Made by a program: the position numbers and the translations under genes. Below are positions 51,101-62,080 of a stretch of DNA of 64,000 nt, piece after piece. The first letter of the stretch is position 1, and the number at the start of each line of letters is the position of its first letter. Under the pieces are notes generated by a model, which was given only the letters and a program-made list of their open reading frames with translations, was not told the DNA's origin and made no database searches. This stretch comes from Psilocybe azurescens. Its lineage: Eukaryota; Basidiomycota; Agaricomycetes; Agaricales; Agrocybaceae. The DNA is taken from positions 62,001 through 126,000 of the forward strand of contig JAJIRX010000798.1 in assembly GCA_023853785.1 (NCBI GenBank). The letters run 5' to 3'.

Positions 51101-52121
51101 ATATTCAGACGTAGAGAGGATGTAAGGTGTTTCCATGTGGATTGGGTAGTACTATAAGTCAAAGGGAGGGTAAATGAATAGGTGGGAGGCGTTCCAAGGC
51201 CTCAGACAAATGAAGAAAATAAATAGCTCAATATAGAAGGTAGTGAATAAGAAAGATAAGGCAATGCAACAAATTTCCCAGAAGGATGAAGTTCCCTCAA
51301 CCAATTCGAATTTCTTTGACACTTTTATATGAGTACACTCATGCCTCTGTGAGCCACCTATGCTAGCTGTTGGCCCGTCAATTCTTTGATTTTCGCAGCA
51401 AATGTCCACTTTACTCAGTCCTTCTCCTGTGGCACGTGGGCCTTGATTCAAGTCAATTGTAACTGTTTTCATTCAGTGTATGCGCCATTGAAGACCTTAT
51501 TCAGTAAGAACAACAATGGTAGGTTCTTTGGTATAGCATTTAGCAAAACACAAGGCTATCTAATCACAATCAATGTGTCTTAGCGAGGTCTCTTGGGACT
51601 ATACCAATAACTTAGAAATGATGGAAGAGATTTATTAAGTATACCTATACAGCTAACAAAGAACTCTATCTCCGTTAGCCTCACAATCACATTTATTTGA
51701 ATGCCATTTACTACTTATCCACTCTTTGTCTCTAGCCTGCATACTGAGAATACGATACTGCTGATGAGTCAGGCTGGAGACCATGTATTGTGAGAGATGT
51801 GTCACACAGAACTGTACACTGGAGAGCATCCAGGAAAGATAATGGGCATAATTGTGAATATATTTATATTATCACTGCTGGGAGCGGCAAATTTTCCAGA
51901 ATACAAAATTCATGGAAAATGGACTTGCATTAGTTTAAATATTCCACAGTGCTAAATCCATCATTTATGAATGGTTTTTTTGTCAGAAAAAAATCAATTA
52001 GAACGCAAAGAAAAACTTACCTGCTGCCCAGATTTAGTATTCTCCAAAACTTTGCCTTCTGCATTACTTTTTGGACATGCAAAATTCAAAAACAATTGAA
52101 AATTTTACCTAAATATTGCTA
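48142..52121. other. Gene desert, 4 kb
   Basis: No supported gene. Minus-strand frames at 48.75-48.98 and 49.09-49.39 kb are hydrophobic but could not be linked into a membrane protein. A minus-strand ATG at 51057 opens a signal-peptide-like run (MHQQPHILFLFLIHSLSVAM) that could be a very small secreted protein after one intron; this is weak. The segment 51.9-52.1 kb is very AT-rich and abuts the transposon. Confidence 0.45.
49157..49182. repeat. Microsatellite (AGAGAC)n
   Basis: About four perfect hexamer units of AGAGAC, in a non-coding stretch. Confidence 0.8.
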
Positions 52122-52149
52122 CAGTACCGGACAATCAAACCCCGTCAAC
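52122..52149 (+). repeat. Left terminal inverted repeat of transposon
   Basis: The first 18 bases are identical to the complement of the right end; then C/G and T/A differences within a continuing match to CCCG.CAA. Confidence 0.85.
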
Positions 52150-52509
52150 TTTTCCAACAAACTTTGTAGAGTCCAATAAAACATGGAATAGTTAGATATA
52201 CTATTTAGATGTAGATGGAACCACAATAAACAAGATTCAACAAGCTGATTTCTCTAAAATCCTGTTTTGATTTTTACCCCTCAAAAATTGGGCCAACCCT
52301 TTTAAAAAATCGCTAAAATCACGGAAATATGCGCAATCGATAGCTTTTAAAAATCTGTATATGAATCCATAAAAATAAATAACTTTTAACGAGCTGTTCC
52401 TCCACAAAAAATTCCTAAGTTCTTGCTACATCTCTACTATGACTCACAGAAGACCTCCCAAACTCACCTGAAATATATCTAGATTGCAAAATCAATGCTC
52501 AAATAACAT

Positions 52510-53104
52510 ATGATGCAGCTGCAGCTGACCACTTCAGAGTTGAGTTCCCCCAGGCTGTACCAAGGACTTGAGACTGTCCTCAAAGAGCGTGGGTTTGATG
52601 TACGGAAGCTTAATGCAAAATGCCAGCCAGTTTGCCCAGTTGACAACAAGGATTGCTGTATGGCTCACTTGTTGAGTCAGCAAGAAGATTTTGCACAACA
52701 AGAATCAATGCCCAAGAAGCTTATTTGTAATGCTGGTCATGAGTGCATCTTTCTCCTCAAGTTCCACTGTGAATTAAATCCAATTAAAATGATCTGTCAT
52801 TTGCATTATCTGATATCTTATCACATTCATAAAGTATCTAAATTTAGTATTGGGGATGGGCTAAATTTTGGTATCGAGAAGTATCCAAAAAACATTTGCA
52901 GATGCAAAGGAGGCAGCAACAAAATATCTGGATGCATGTCCACCTGAGGTCATCAGGCGCTTTATTAACAGATCATGGAGATTTATGAGTGCTTATTGCA
53001 AAGGATTGACAGGAAAGGCAGCGGCTTGGGCAGTTCAGAAGCAGTCAAAACATCAGGTGGTAACAGAGCATGCAATGATGTCAATTGAAGCTATACTTAA
53101 TTGA
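52510..53104 (+). pseudogene. DDE transposase remnant (C-terminal part)
   Basis: Fragment of the basidiomycete DDE-endonuclease transposase of the IS630/Tc1 group. Readable blocks are LKERGFDVRKLNAKC, DCCMAHLLSQQEDFAQQESM, AGHECIFLLKFHCELNP, then in a shifted frame KTFADAKEAATKYLDACPPE and VIRRFINRSWRFMSAYCKGL. The third catalytic residue, normally Glu in N-P-I-E, is Lys here (N-P-I-K-M), and the N-terminal DNA-binding and first two Asp regions are absent. The frame breaks between 52.80 and 52.87 kb. Inactive. Confidence 0.8.
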
Positions 53105-53300
53105 TCCTTTGGTTTCCGCTTGACTGAACATCAAAAAGTGCAAACTTACAGGCTCACAGGTCGTCTCAGGCCCCACGTTATGCCCCGAAAATGTCAAATT
53201 TTAGAGCCAAAATTTTGGCCACCCTAAAATCTCGTGGGAAAAACTTCGGAGATACGTTTTTCGACTCCTTTTAACTTTCTGAATCCAAATCTGAAAGAAT

Positions 53301-53328
53301 TTTGTCGGGCTTTGATTGTCCGGTACTG
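53301..53328 (-). repeat. Right terminal inverted repeat of transposon
   Basis: Ends CCGGTACTG at 53328, followed by TA. Mirror of the left repeat. Confidence 0.85.
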
Positions 53329-53330
53329 TA

Positions 53331-53865
53331 AATTCAGAGTCCATCATTTCGCTGATGGAAAATGATCTGCGGAATTTGTGGGAAATTTAATCAATATTTA
53401 GACTTTTACGCGATGCTAAATTATTTTTCCAGCAGTGAAAGTGATAAGATGAACAACATTGCCCACTCCATTAGGAATATCTCCGTAAATGTGCCTGGAT
53501 CAAATTAAATCAATCGAACGATACCTCAGATATCTGCCACTGCTCTGTCATTACCGCTGTCAAAGCACCTCCAATCAGATTGAATACGTCCCTACATTTG
53601 CACTGAGTGGTCATGTTAAACATTCGGTGTGGATTATCGTTATAAATTCACATTTGCTGATAGAACACATAAAACGGTTGGGATTCTCTACCCTACACGT
53701 GGGCCATACTTTTGCACAACCATGGTATGCAAGATATTTTGAAAGCTCCTGGTTGTCGGTTCCTGCCCGTCGAACTATTTTAAGATCGAGGAACTAGTAC
53801 CCTGTCAAGAGATTGAAATGAAATGGTGGAAGACGGTGAGTGCCCACTGGTCAGGGTCAGCTACA
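53331..53865. other. Intergenic, no gene seen
   Basis: About 0.5 kb between the transposon and the promoter of the membrane-protein gene. The 102-codon plus frame at 53489-53797 has no motif. Confidence 0.45.
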
Positions 53866-53873
53866 TATATAAG
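53866..53873 (+). promoter_or_regulatory. TATA box of membrane-protein gene
   Basis: TATATAAG, 48 nt before the first ATG of the following gene (53921). Confidence 0.5.
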
Positions 53874-53920
53874 CCAATCTCAACGCATTGACAAGTCGGA
53901 ACGCCCAACTTCACCCCATC

Positions 53921-55278
53921 ATGGTCCAGCTTCAATGTAGCCTCTCAGCCCAGGACTGTCCTACTCTTTTTCACCGAGCTTGACCTTGCACAAACTACCG
54001 TATACCTCACAAAGCTGTGTGAGGGATCCTAGGCTGTTGGGAAACATTGGGAGATGCGGATTCCCCGGGGCTGGCTGTGTCGTCGATTCTTTGGGAAATG
54101 ACAATTGTGCATATGGTGGCGATAGTTCCAGTACGTGGTATTCGTTAATTCCTATTAGCTGTCGGTTTCATTATCTGTTTCCCGCCAAGTTGCACACTAT
54201 ACCCCGTTATGTCAAAATGGTGTTTGCGGAGGGTAATATAATCTCATCCGTGGTGTACTATGTTCAATATGACTTAATACTACTGTTAGAGGACTAGGGG
54301 CAGCGTGCATAAATGGGGATTACGATTGTAACTGTAAGAGCTCAATATTTTATTCCTGACTTCGACAGAATGACAACTCATAACGCTTAGGGGGCTACTA
54401 CTGTAACACCACCTACCCAGTGCCCGGTGTTTGTGGGGAAATGGCTCTTTCGTCACCTCCCAGGGAGACACGGGCGTTGACTTTGCATTCGACTATTGTT
54501 TGAGCGGTCAGATACATAATTTATTTCGATGAAGACATTCATCCCACTGACCATTAGTGTATAACCCTTTATAGGTAAAGCATATCAAGCCTCAACGGGA
54601 AGCTGGTATTGTGAAAGTGAACAAGCAGCTATTATTATCACACCAACAAATACCTCATCGACAATCGCGTCGACCACAGCACCTATAATTAGTTCTTCAT
54701 CGGGACATAGTATCACCCCAATCCCAATTCACAGGGATGGTGCTAAGCATCGTACCCCTACTGGACTGATAGCAGGCGTCTCCGTCGCAGTAGGAGTGGT
54801 CTTTATTCTGGTTGCATGTTTCCTTCTGTGGTGGAGATCAACTCAGAACCGCCGTTCTGCATCTCTTGGAGTCGCCCAGCCAGGTCCCACCACTCTACCG
54901 TTCGCTCTTGCACCCAGCAGTCCCCAACACCTTGAGGAGAAGGATTTCTCCAGCGGACTGCCAGCAAGCTACTCCGCTCCTACATTCACCTATCTTCCTG
55001 AAGTCCAGCACGATCCCAATCATGCAGCGAGAAATTTAAATCATCCCTCTACAGCTCTGCCTACCACGCCCATGTCTTTGGCCTACGCCTACAATACTTC
55101 GAGCGCATCCACAACTCCGTCTTCGTACGGGTCTCCGATACCCACGAGCATTATAACTCCTACTTCAATGCAGTATCCGTCGAGCGCTAATCTTGATGCA
55201 ACAGAGCAGCACCTTCTGGCGGCAAGGGTGGAAACGGATAGAGAACTTGCAAAGATGCAGAGTGACGGTCGACGTTGA
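53921..55278 (+). CDS. Cys-rich single-pass membrane protein (5' end unresolved)
   Basis: Likely plasma-membrane protein with a short Cys-rich outside part. The 3' exon is clear: a Ser/Thr-rich stalk (STIASTTAPIISSSSG), one helix (TGLIAGVSVAVGVVFILVAC, then FLLWW) with an Arg-bearing start to the tail, and a Pro/Ser/Thr-rich cytoplasmic tail ending at 55278. Upstream exons give Cys-containing pieces: SQSCVRDPRLLGNIGRCGFP, C-A-Y-G-G-D, ACINGDYDCN and YYCNTTYPVPGVCG. Introns at about 54.13, 54.34 and 54.5 kb are inferred. The ATG at 53921 sits well behind a TATA box, but its frame meets TGA after about 20 codons, so either a very short intron, another start or a base error is involved. The architecture resembles the Kre9/Knh-like gene at 2-3.7 kb (stalk, helix, disordered tail) without shared sequence. 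Confidence 0.6.
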
Positions 55279-55514
55279 TAGAAAAGATTCGGAGTACATA
55301 TTATACTGTATAAGCATACCAATTAGTGCATATTCATTGTTTAAGGATGTGAACGATGACTCGGTAGCGGTACTACTGCTATACTTCTGCTGCTACTATC
55401 TGTACTGGCACAATAAATACACCGCGCTCAATGTTAGCTATTGATCAATACATTACCGGTCTTCCAAATAAAGCGCAATGTTACATTATGTCTCTTAATC
55501 AAATGCGTCTATCC

Positions 55515-55690
55515 TCCACTATCTTAAGGCTTAAGGTATGCTTTCACCGCAATCGGGGCGTATCTTCGTTCTATTCGCCAGGATATGATCATGTGTGCTT
55601 GAGGTAGCAAGTGCGGTGCTTAATTTTTGCATGGCGTGCATGGGCGACCAACTCTTTCGAATAATGCGAGTAAACATTGCGGGTGACAAA
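55515..55690 (-). pseudogene. Orphan fragment of the NACHT-protein C-terminal tail
   Basis: About 170 bp matching, on the minus strand, the final coding segment of the gene at 62.1 kb and of the relic at 61.0 kb: shared blocks are CTTAAGGTATGCTTTCACCGC versus CTTAAGATATGCTTTTATCGC, GGGGCG versus GGGCGG, and TTTTTGCATGGCGTGCATGGGCGACCA versus TTTTTGCATGACGTGCATAGGCAATCA. No other part of the gene is present nearby. Confidence 0.7.
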
Positions 55691-56788
55691 GAAACGTCAG
55701 TCTCAGCGCCACTCAAACACATACTTAGGCAACAAACACAAACCCACGTCTTCTCCTATCAAAAACTGACCCTATTATAGCTTTCCCGGCTCGTGTCATT
55801 CCACATCAGCCTTAACCGCCGTCTTGCAACCCTTCAACTGCAACTCCGACACTAATACTCACACCGCCCTATCCCACAATCACAACGACGCCCACACCGA
55901 GCGAATAGGAGATCAAAAGCTTCTCGGCATGGGGCACCACTGTCGTTGTTACTGGCACAAATTGACCTTTAACATGCGACAGCACTGGTACTGAGAAGAG
56001 AGCTGAGATAGTTCAAATAGGGTCCAAATTCCAGATTCCCTAGGGCTCGAGCGGATGGGAAAGTTGGCCGTCTGGACCTTCTCGTCATTTCACACCTCCA
56101 GCAACAAGGACGCGTGCTGTATCTCTGAGACTTGTATGCAAACCTTAACCTTGCCCGTAGTCACTCAGGTCCTACCCTAAGAAAGTGCGAAAATCCGTCC
56201 TCTAATAAGATGTAACTATGTATCTGACACTTTATGTTCACATTTTTATTGCGTTTTGGGTTGACATTTCTTGTGAGATGATCATACATGGTAGAAGCCA
56301 TCAACTATGTTCATTTCGTTATCTAGATCACGCTGAAAGGAGTTTCCTATCGACACGGTTCTCAAAGAAACTGGAAACCCATAAAAAGTTCTTTTCCATG
56401 TTACAACCACCTGGAAAGGTAGCATATTTCCGCCTTTCATCGACATCAGTCGACTTGTCATTATACGGCAGGATATCCGTAATTTTTAAATTTCTTTTTA
56501 GATTATGTTACAGCCTCCGTCGGGTGGGCCCTGGATTCTACATTATAATACATGACATGACATTGTAAGACTGGAAAAAAGAAGGATGAATTGGATCTTC
56601 GCTATATTATATAGCTTACCCGGCGCCTAATGGGGTGATATGAGCGAGGGAAGGAGGAGACTCGGAACCGCCACCTCCCCGTCATTAGTTCGAACAGCAA
56701 CAATGGTCACTGCTGTTGTGCCAACGTCGACCTTTGAATTTATACGCCATGATAATTTTCGAATCCATAGAACATCAACATGAGGCAG

Positions 56789-56822
56789 CATGCTATGCTA
56801 TGCTATCGTACGCTATCGTATC
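56789..56822. repeat. Short tandem repeat (GCTAT-type pentamers)
   Basis: ATGCTATGCTATGCTATCG followed by TACGCTATCGTATCG: pentameric and decameric repeats in non-coding DNA. Confidence 0.6.
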
Positions 56823-57658
56823 GATTGTTTTAAATGAATGAAACGCGCATGGCAAGGGTTAATTCCTCGGGACTCAGGACTCACTGCATAGATAACCACA
56901 CAATGTGTCTAATATGCACGAGTGGCCACTTCTGCCGATCGCTAACCCGGAGAGAATTAACTGGAAGGATCGATGGATCGATAGATCGAGTCCCATTCAT
57001 CAATGGTCGCATGCTCAGAGCGCCGCGTGTTGCATGTTCACCTCCCCGCAACGATTGGATGCTTGCCAACAGGCGCAGGCTCCCCGGCTGACCTGTCAGT
57101 GATATGCTTCATTAAATGTTCATTCCCTGCAGAGATGGTATGATAGAATAAGCACGACAAGAGTAATGGCAACACGAGAGCATGCGTGTCCTGCAAGATG
57201 AAATTCGGACCCGCAGCTATGAGCTCTCCGCGCTTGAAGTGTCGTAACCTCGGCGCTTAATGCAAGCCGTTATCCATGAGGCTATATACCCGTGGGGGAA
57301 TTAGCACCCTGGAGTACATGTTCCCCAGACCGTGCCGCAGCCGATCGCACAACAAGTTAAATTAAAGAAATGTGAATGCTTATAATCGCGTTCTAAGGCC
57401 GGTCATAGGAGTCAGAATCGGAGCCAGAGTCTGGACGACATTGAAAATATCAATATGTAGAGCTACAAATTGCATATATGATATCACGCCGCGCACAGTC
57501 TAAGTAAGTGGGCCCATTGTACAAGGCCTAGGTCTAGACTCCAGGTTCAACTTGGAGTCGCCTGAGAGCGGGTTTTCAACTCCGCTATTTTTCCGAGCTC
57601 GAGAGCTTTCCAGTAGCTTAGTTGAGCGACCGGGGTTGAATATGGGTTGGAAGCCCAC

Positions 57659-57676
57659 TCTGAGTCTGAGTCTGAG
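57659..57676. repeat. Microsatellite (TCTGAG)n
   Basis: Three consecutive TCTGAG units in non-coding DNA. Confidence 0.7.
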
Positions 57677-58856
57677 CCGAAATCGATGTCCCAGGAGCGT
57701 CACTGTGATTCAGGATCTTGACAATGACAGATAGTGTGAAAATAAAGCCCCTGCACTGGCAGTGAACAGGGAATGCGAGAGGGCCAACCAAGGCATCAGA
57801 GCAGGAGGAAGAGCAGACTGTAAGACCCTGGTCTGAGGTGAGATGTGCTGGGTTATGAATAGCGCAACCAGGATCAACTTTGGATTAACCTCTCAGCAGC
57901 GGGTGCCAAGCGCCGGGAAGCAGTGTCGGTGCGATTCGGTGCGATTAAGTTCTCAATTGAAACTTGAAACCAACATGTAAGAGAAGAGTGAACGTTCACT
58001 AGAACAATTGAACGTTTGAGTACCGGGCCAATCGATTTGAGCGAGCGCACGTCCGTGCCAGATCTGACTGGGCACTATTAAAACCCCACAGAGGATCGCG
58101 CCGCGCAGCATGAGAAACGTTTTCATAATCGGCTTGCCCAATACCCTGGACGGCGAGCACCACGGAGAGGGCCCCAAGCCTCGAGGATACCTGGATTCGA
58201 AGAAGACTTCTGACAGAGACAGACAGGCTGTTTATCGCAGAATCAGAGTACCCCGTTTCATGGAAATTTCGATAGTAGGAAAACACACCAGAACCACAAG
58301 GCTACCAGCCTTTTATAGAGTATTCTTATCAACAGGCAATAGAGAAATCTTCAAGCCCGGTGCCCAGATGACGATCATGGCGGTGGCGGAATGAAAAGGA
58401 AACATTCCGAAAGTCTCTCCATTCCGTAAAAGCGAGCTTTGACATGAGCCTTAGGCTCGTTCTTTAGTCGAAATGATGCTGTTGCTCGTGTACGATGGCG
58501 CTGATAACTCCGAATAGAACCCTGATAGATACTTACCTGTGATTGTCCTAAATCTGCTCTTTCTTGTCGATTTCAATTGACTTTCTGCTTTCTGCCAAAG
58601 CCAAAATCAAAGGAGGCCAAATTTCTGAAATATAACGCTCCATCGATCCAGGCGGTTGACACGGTTGACAGAGCAGTGGCGGAAGTAGTGGATGGGGTCC
58701 AGACTAAATCAAGACTCCAAGGACGGAAATCGGAGGATTTAAGCCCCGTTTAGAATGGGCCCTCACATCGATATCAACACGTGCGGACTTCGTTATTTGT
58801 TTTAGGTCGTGTGCGCCTCGCGACCGACCCGACCCTTTTGCTTTAGAACCACACAC

Positions 58857-58863
58857 TATATAA
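58857..58863 (+). promoter_or_regulatory. TATA box of phosphatase gene
   Basis: TATATAA, about 140 nt upstream of the phosphatase ATG. Confidence 0.5.
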
Positions 58864-59001
58864 CACCCTCCTCCTAGCAGCTTGGCCTGCACACCCCTCA
58901 ACTTTCAAATCCAGTCTAAATCGATATCCCACATAACCACAATCACCCTATCTTTTCACGAGATAACCCCCACCAAAGTGTCTTACATTCAAATATCTCC
59001 A

Positions 59002-59730
59002 ATGACTCCAAATCACCGCTCCGGCCCAGGGTCCACCAGCCCAAAGAACGCCTCCGTCCCCTCCTCGTCCTCCTCGCCCGACCACGTAGATGACCTCCAG
59101 CACTCGCAACGCAAGCTGCAGGCGCTCTTCATCGAAGACGTGCCGCGGCCGCTCACCGCCGTCTGCGCGCGGCCCATCCCCAACTCGTACTGGGCCACCC
59201 CGCTCCTCCTCGCCTGCGAATACCCATGGACGCCCAACAACCCCAACAAGCCCAAGCTCGACGCCCTCCTGCGCGCGGGCGTGCGTACATTCATCGACCT
59301 CACCGAGTGCGGCGAGCTCCTCCCGTACTCGAGCATCCTCAGCCAACGGTGCGCGCTGCTCGGGATCGACGACAGCACGATCGAGTACCACCGCTTCGCG
59401 ATCCGCGATCGCTGCCTGCCGGAGAGCATCAATCACATGTACCGCGTGCTCGACACGCTGCGAGATAACCAGGAACGCGGGCGGATCAGCGCAGTGCACT
59501 GTCGCGGCGGGATCGGCAGGACAGGGATGGTCATCGGGTGCTGGCTCGTGGAGAGCGGCGTCGCGCAGGACGGGCGGCAGGCGCTTGCGATTATTGCACG
59601 GGAGTGGAAGAGCGTGGAGAAGTGCAAGCGCTACCCGCACAGCCCGGAGACCGGGGCTCAGTTCGACTTTGTGGCCAAGTTCCACCCGTCGCCCAAGCAG
59701 CCACTAGCGTGCTTGGAGCTTGAAGCTTGA
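59002..59730 (+). CDS. Dual-specificity / tyrosine phosphatase-like protein
   Basis: Cysteine-dependent phosphatase, 242 aa, no intron. The catalytic loop is complete: HCRGGIGRTG with Cys167 and Arg173. A likely general-acid Asp lies at residue 136 (AIRDRCLP), 31 residues before the Cys, as is normal. The first ~45 residues are a Ser/Pro-rich disordered segment; then SYWATPLLLACEYPW and LLRAGVRTFIDLTE, the latter being the strand typical of CDC14/PTP-like folds. The first in-frame ATG is 59002; the open frame upstream to 58882 has no ATG. The coding part is strongly GC-rich with a G/C third-base preference, unlike its AT-rich flanks, so opposite-strand open frames here are artefacts. Substrate (phosphotyrosine, phosphoserine or phosphoinositide) cannot be told. 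Confidence 0.87.
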   Translation: MTPNHRSGPGSTSPKNASVPSSSSSPDHVDDLQHSQRKLQALFIEDVPRPLTAVCARPIPNSYWATPLLLACEYPWTPNNPNKPKLDALLRAGVRTFIDLTECGELLPYSSILSQRCALLGIDDSTIEYHRFAIRDRCLPESINHMYRVLDTLRDNQERGRISAVHCRGGIGRTGMVIGCWLVESGVAQDGRQALAIIAREWKSVEKCKRYPHSPETGAQFDFVAKFHPSPKQPLACLELEA

Positions 59731-61027
59731 GGGGAAGGCTGCATGATCCGTTCTGCGTCCGTCTAGTATACACCCATCTTACTTTGTCATCCCCACCGAG
59801 GTATGCATGTGTCTTTGTTCCGTCCGCACTTAGTGAGACTCACTATCATTTCATTATTCTAGAGTCGTGTCTATTCCAGTCCATGCCGTATCTGCATCTT
59901 TTTTCATCTGCATCTTCATCACCATCGTTATCGTCATTGTCGCGCCTTTCAAATCTATTAGCGACCCCTTCCATTCCATTCTAAAGTGCTCCGGTAGACC
60001 CGCAAATTTGATTTTTTTCCCCTTTCTTTTCGTGGACTTTTTCTTTCTTCATCGTTTCCCTTTATCTCCCTTTTCCCTACTGTCTCTTTCCTCTTTCACG
60101 CTTTCTCTATCCTCTTTTCTGTTTTGCGGATTGCGACACAACCCTCATGGACGCGCTTTCCCTCATCTCCATTTCATTTCATTTTTCTAGAATGACATAC
60201 TGCATGCTGCATCGATCAACGACATTCCACTGCATTGTATATTACTTACCCACATTTTATGATTTTATGACATCAATTTGCATCATACTTTGGGAATCGT
60301 TGTTCAATGTTCCACTGGCTAACGCGTCAGCGCGTCACTACGCATGCGCTTACGCATGTACTTGGGTGTATTTTTGGCATGACACCAGTAAAAATAGCTT
60401 GCCATCTCGTTATGACGATGGGGATGGGGATTCGGATTTCAGAGTGCGATTCCACAGAGTTACCCGAGTCCCCGCACTTATTATTGTACCTACTTCGCGT
60501 AGACTGTACATCATGGTCGATGTCGTAAGGCCGAGCGTCAGTGGTGCGCTGAATCACGACAAGTATATGTACGTATGGCGCTTGTCTAATTAAATAGAAT
60601 GTAAAAGGAGTCCACCTCGCTTCGTAGTAAGTCAAACGTAGGTGCATTCATGCGCATAAGGAGTATACAGCCAAGAGACAGAAACCCCCGTCGAGGGTTC
60701 CAAGCCCCAAAAATTTAAATGACGAAATCAGAACATCATGCATCAGTCCGCCAATTAGATCGCTCGTATTTTAAAAACCAGATTTGAATATTTGGATCTC
60801 CGAATTAATATATGACAACAACCAAATGGCGTGGCCAACATAGAATAGCAACGACTTGGACTCGGAGTTATAGTCTAAGCTTGAACATCTGAACGGCGAA
60901 AGCGACGGCTCGCAATTCGATAAGACAAAGAAAGGAATCCATCTAAACGTTGAAATATAGGATCTAATTCTTACGGTGCTACGACTCTGATACAAGAGGG
61001 GCTCGCATGATCAAATGCGTTCATTAT
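59731..61027. other. Intergenic, no gene seen
   Basis: About 1.3 kb. The first ~450 bp are T/C-rich (many TTTC and CTTTC runs), probably the phosphatase 3' region. The rest has short frames without motifs. Confidence 0.5.
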
Positions 61028-61795
61028 CTAATCTCCTAAGATATGCTTTAACAGCATTATGGGCGGATCTGCGGTGCCCACACAAATCCCTGTCCCAGAA
61101 TAAGTAGAGATGATAACTGAAATTTTAATTCTTGCATAGCGTGCAGAGGCAGCCAGCTCTTCCGAATTTCCTGATTTCTCCAAGAGTACCGGAAGCATAT
61201 GGTTGGATGTGTTGAATCTCATGATCCAGGTATCGTTCTCTTCCAACGACTGGCTCAAGAAACTTGCGAAAACCATAAGCTGTGCTATATCTCTTGTATG
61301 AAGGGCTGGGGATTGTCTGTACCAATGTGATTGGGCAGGGCTATGTGATCGTGTAGGAAGGTAACGCAGAGATATTAGTATTCCCCTGAGAATGTACGGG
61401 AAGGACGTTGTGATATAATGCAGAGCAAAAAGTGCGGCGCTTGGATAGATACTGACCATGTTGTCTAACTTCGCAATAGAGCCTCATAATGAAAGTCTTT
61501 CGTCTGTCTTTATTGCATCCACTAATCCAGTCTGTAATCTTCCTGATAATGGCGTTTCGTGTGTCGAGATGGCATTTTGGTCGATTGAAGCGCTCGCCCA
61601 AGTCATTAAATGCTCCATGGGGAACATTATTCCTGCAGCCGGTCGAATCCGCCTATCCTTATCGTTGATCTTATCACTATCATGTATCCCCACTGCTACA
61701 GCAATCAATGTCGTACCTTTAGGCTCAAGGTGTTGAATGTTGAATGTGTTGTTCTGGATAGTGAAGTTTCTGGATTTGGTGAAGTATTGCGACAT
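61028..61795 (-). pseudogene. NACHT/STAND relic lacking the NACHT domain
   Basis: The ATG at 61795 starts MSQYFTKSRNFTIQNNTFNI, followed by an intron with a GTACGA donor, the pre-NACHT linker (NNVPHGAFNDLGERFNRPKC then HLDTRNAIIRKITDWISGC, KTFIMRLYC) and, immediately afterwards, the C-terminal tail of the same family (SAALFALHYITTSFPYILRG, HMLPVLLEKSGNSEELAASA). The text stops at L-Y just where relatives continue G-A-A-G-A-G-K-S, so the whole nucleotide-binding core and middle region are gone in one deletion near 61.47 kb. Linker and tail are in different frames. Tail identity with the gene at 62.1 kb is high at DNA level. Not functional as an NLR; an expressed short product is conceivable but unsupported. 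Confidence 0.8.
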
Positions 61796-62080
61796 TGTAC
61801 GAGGTTGCACAGTCTGAGGAGGAGTAAATAACTATGGGCGTGAGAGGGCACACCGTTGACTTATTCTTATATTAGTTTCTAATTTATCCTTGATCCCTCC
61901 TATATGCTCGGGAACAATCCGTTCTTCTAGGAAGCATGCATGAAATAGATCGCTCCGACTCGAATCGCTCTTGCGCCCGCCCCAATTATTTTCAGACGCT
62001 CATTGACGGTACAAGTGATTTGAAGCACGGTGGTCAGCGTCTTCAAAATCGTGACGGTAATAGTACATTTTTCTACGTAT

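Larger units (their letters stand above)
52122..53328 (+). mobile_element. Tc1/mariner-superfamily DNA transposon, non-autonomous copy (1,207 bp)
   Basis: Both ends carry the same inverted repeat: 52122 reads CAGTACCGGACAATCAAA and the complement from 53328 reads the same 18 bases, with further matches (CCCG, CAA) beyond. Each end is flanked by the dinucleotide TA (52120-52121 and 53329-53330), the target duplication of this superfamily. Inside is the last third of a DDE transposase (52510-53104). The element is too short for a full transposase, so it is internally deleted. Confidence 0.85.
55691..58856. other. Gene desert, 3.2 kb
   Basis: No supported gene. Short frames at 56.2-56.6, 56.8-57.1, 57.5-57.7 and 58.0-58.4 kb overlap on opposite strands and lack motifs. 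Two small tandem repeats are noted separately. Confidence 0.5.

Noticed and set aside
58948..59707. Long open frames on both strands over the phosphatase gene
   Set aside because: Produced by the gene's strong G/C third-base bias; only the frame with HCRGGIGRTG makes a protein family.
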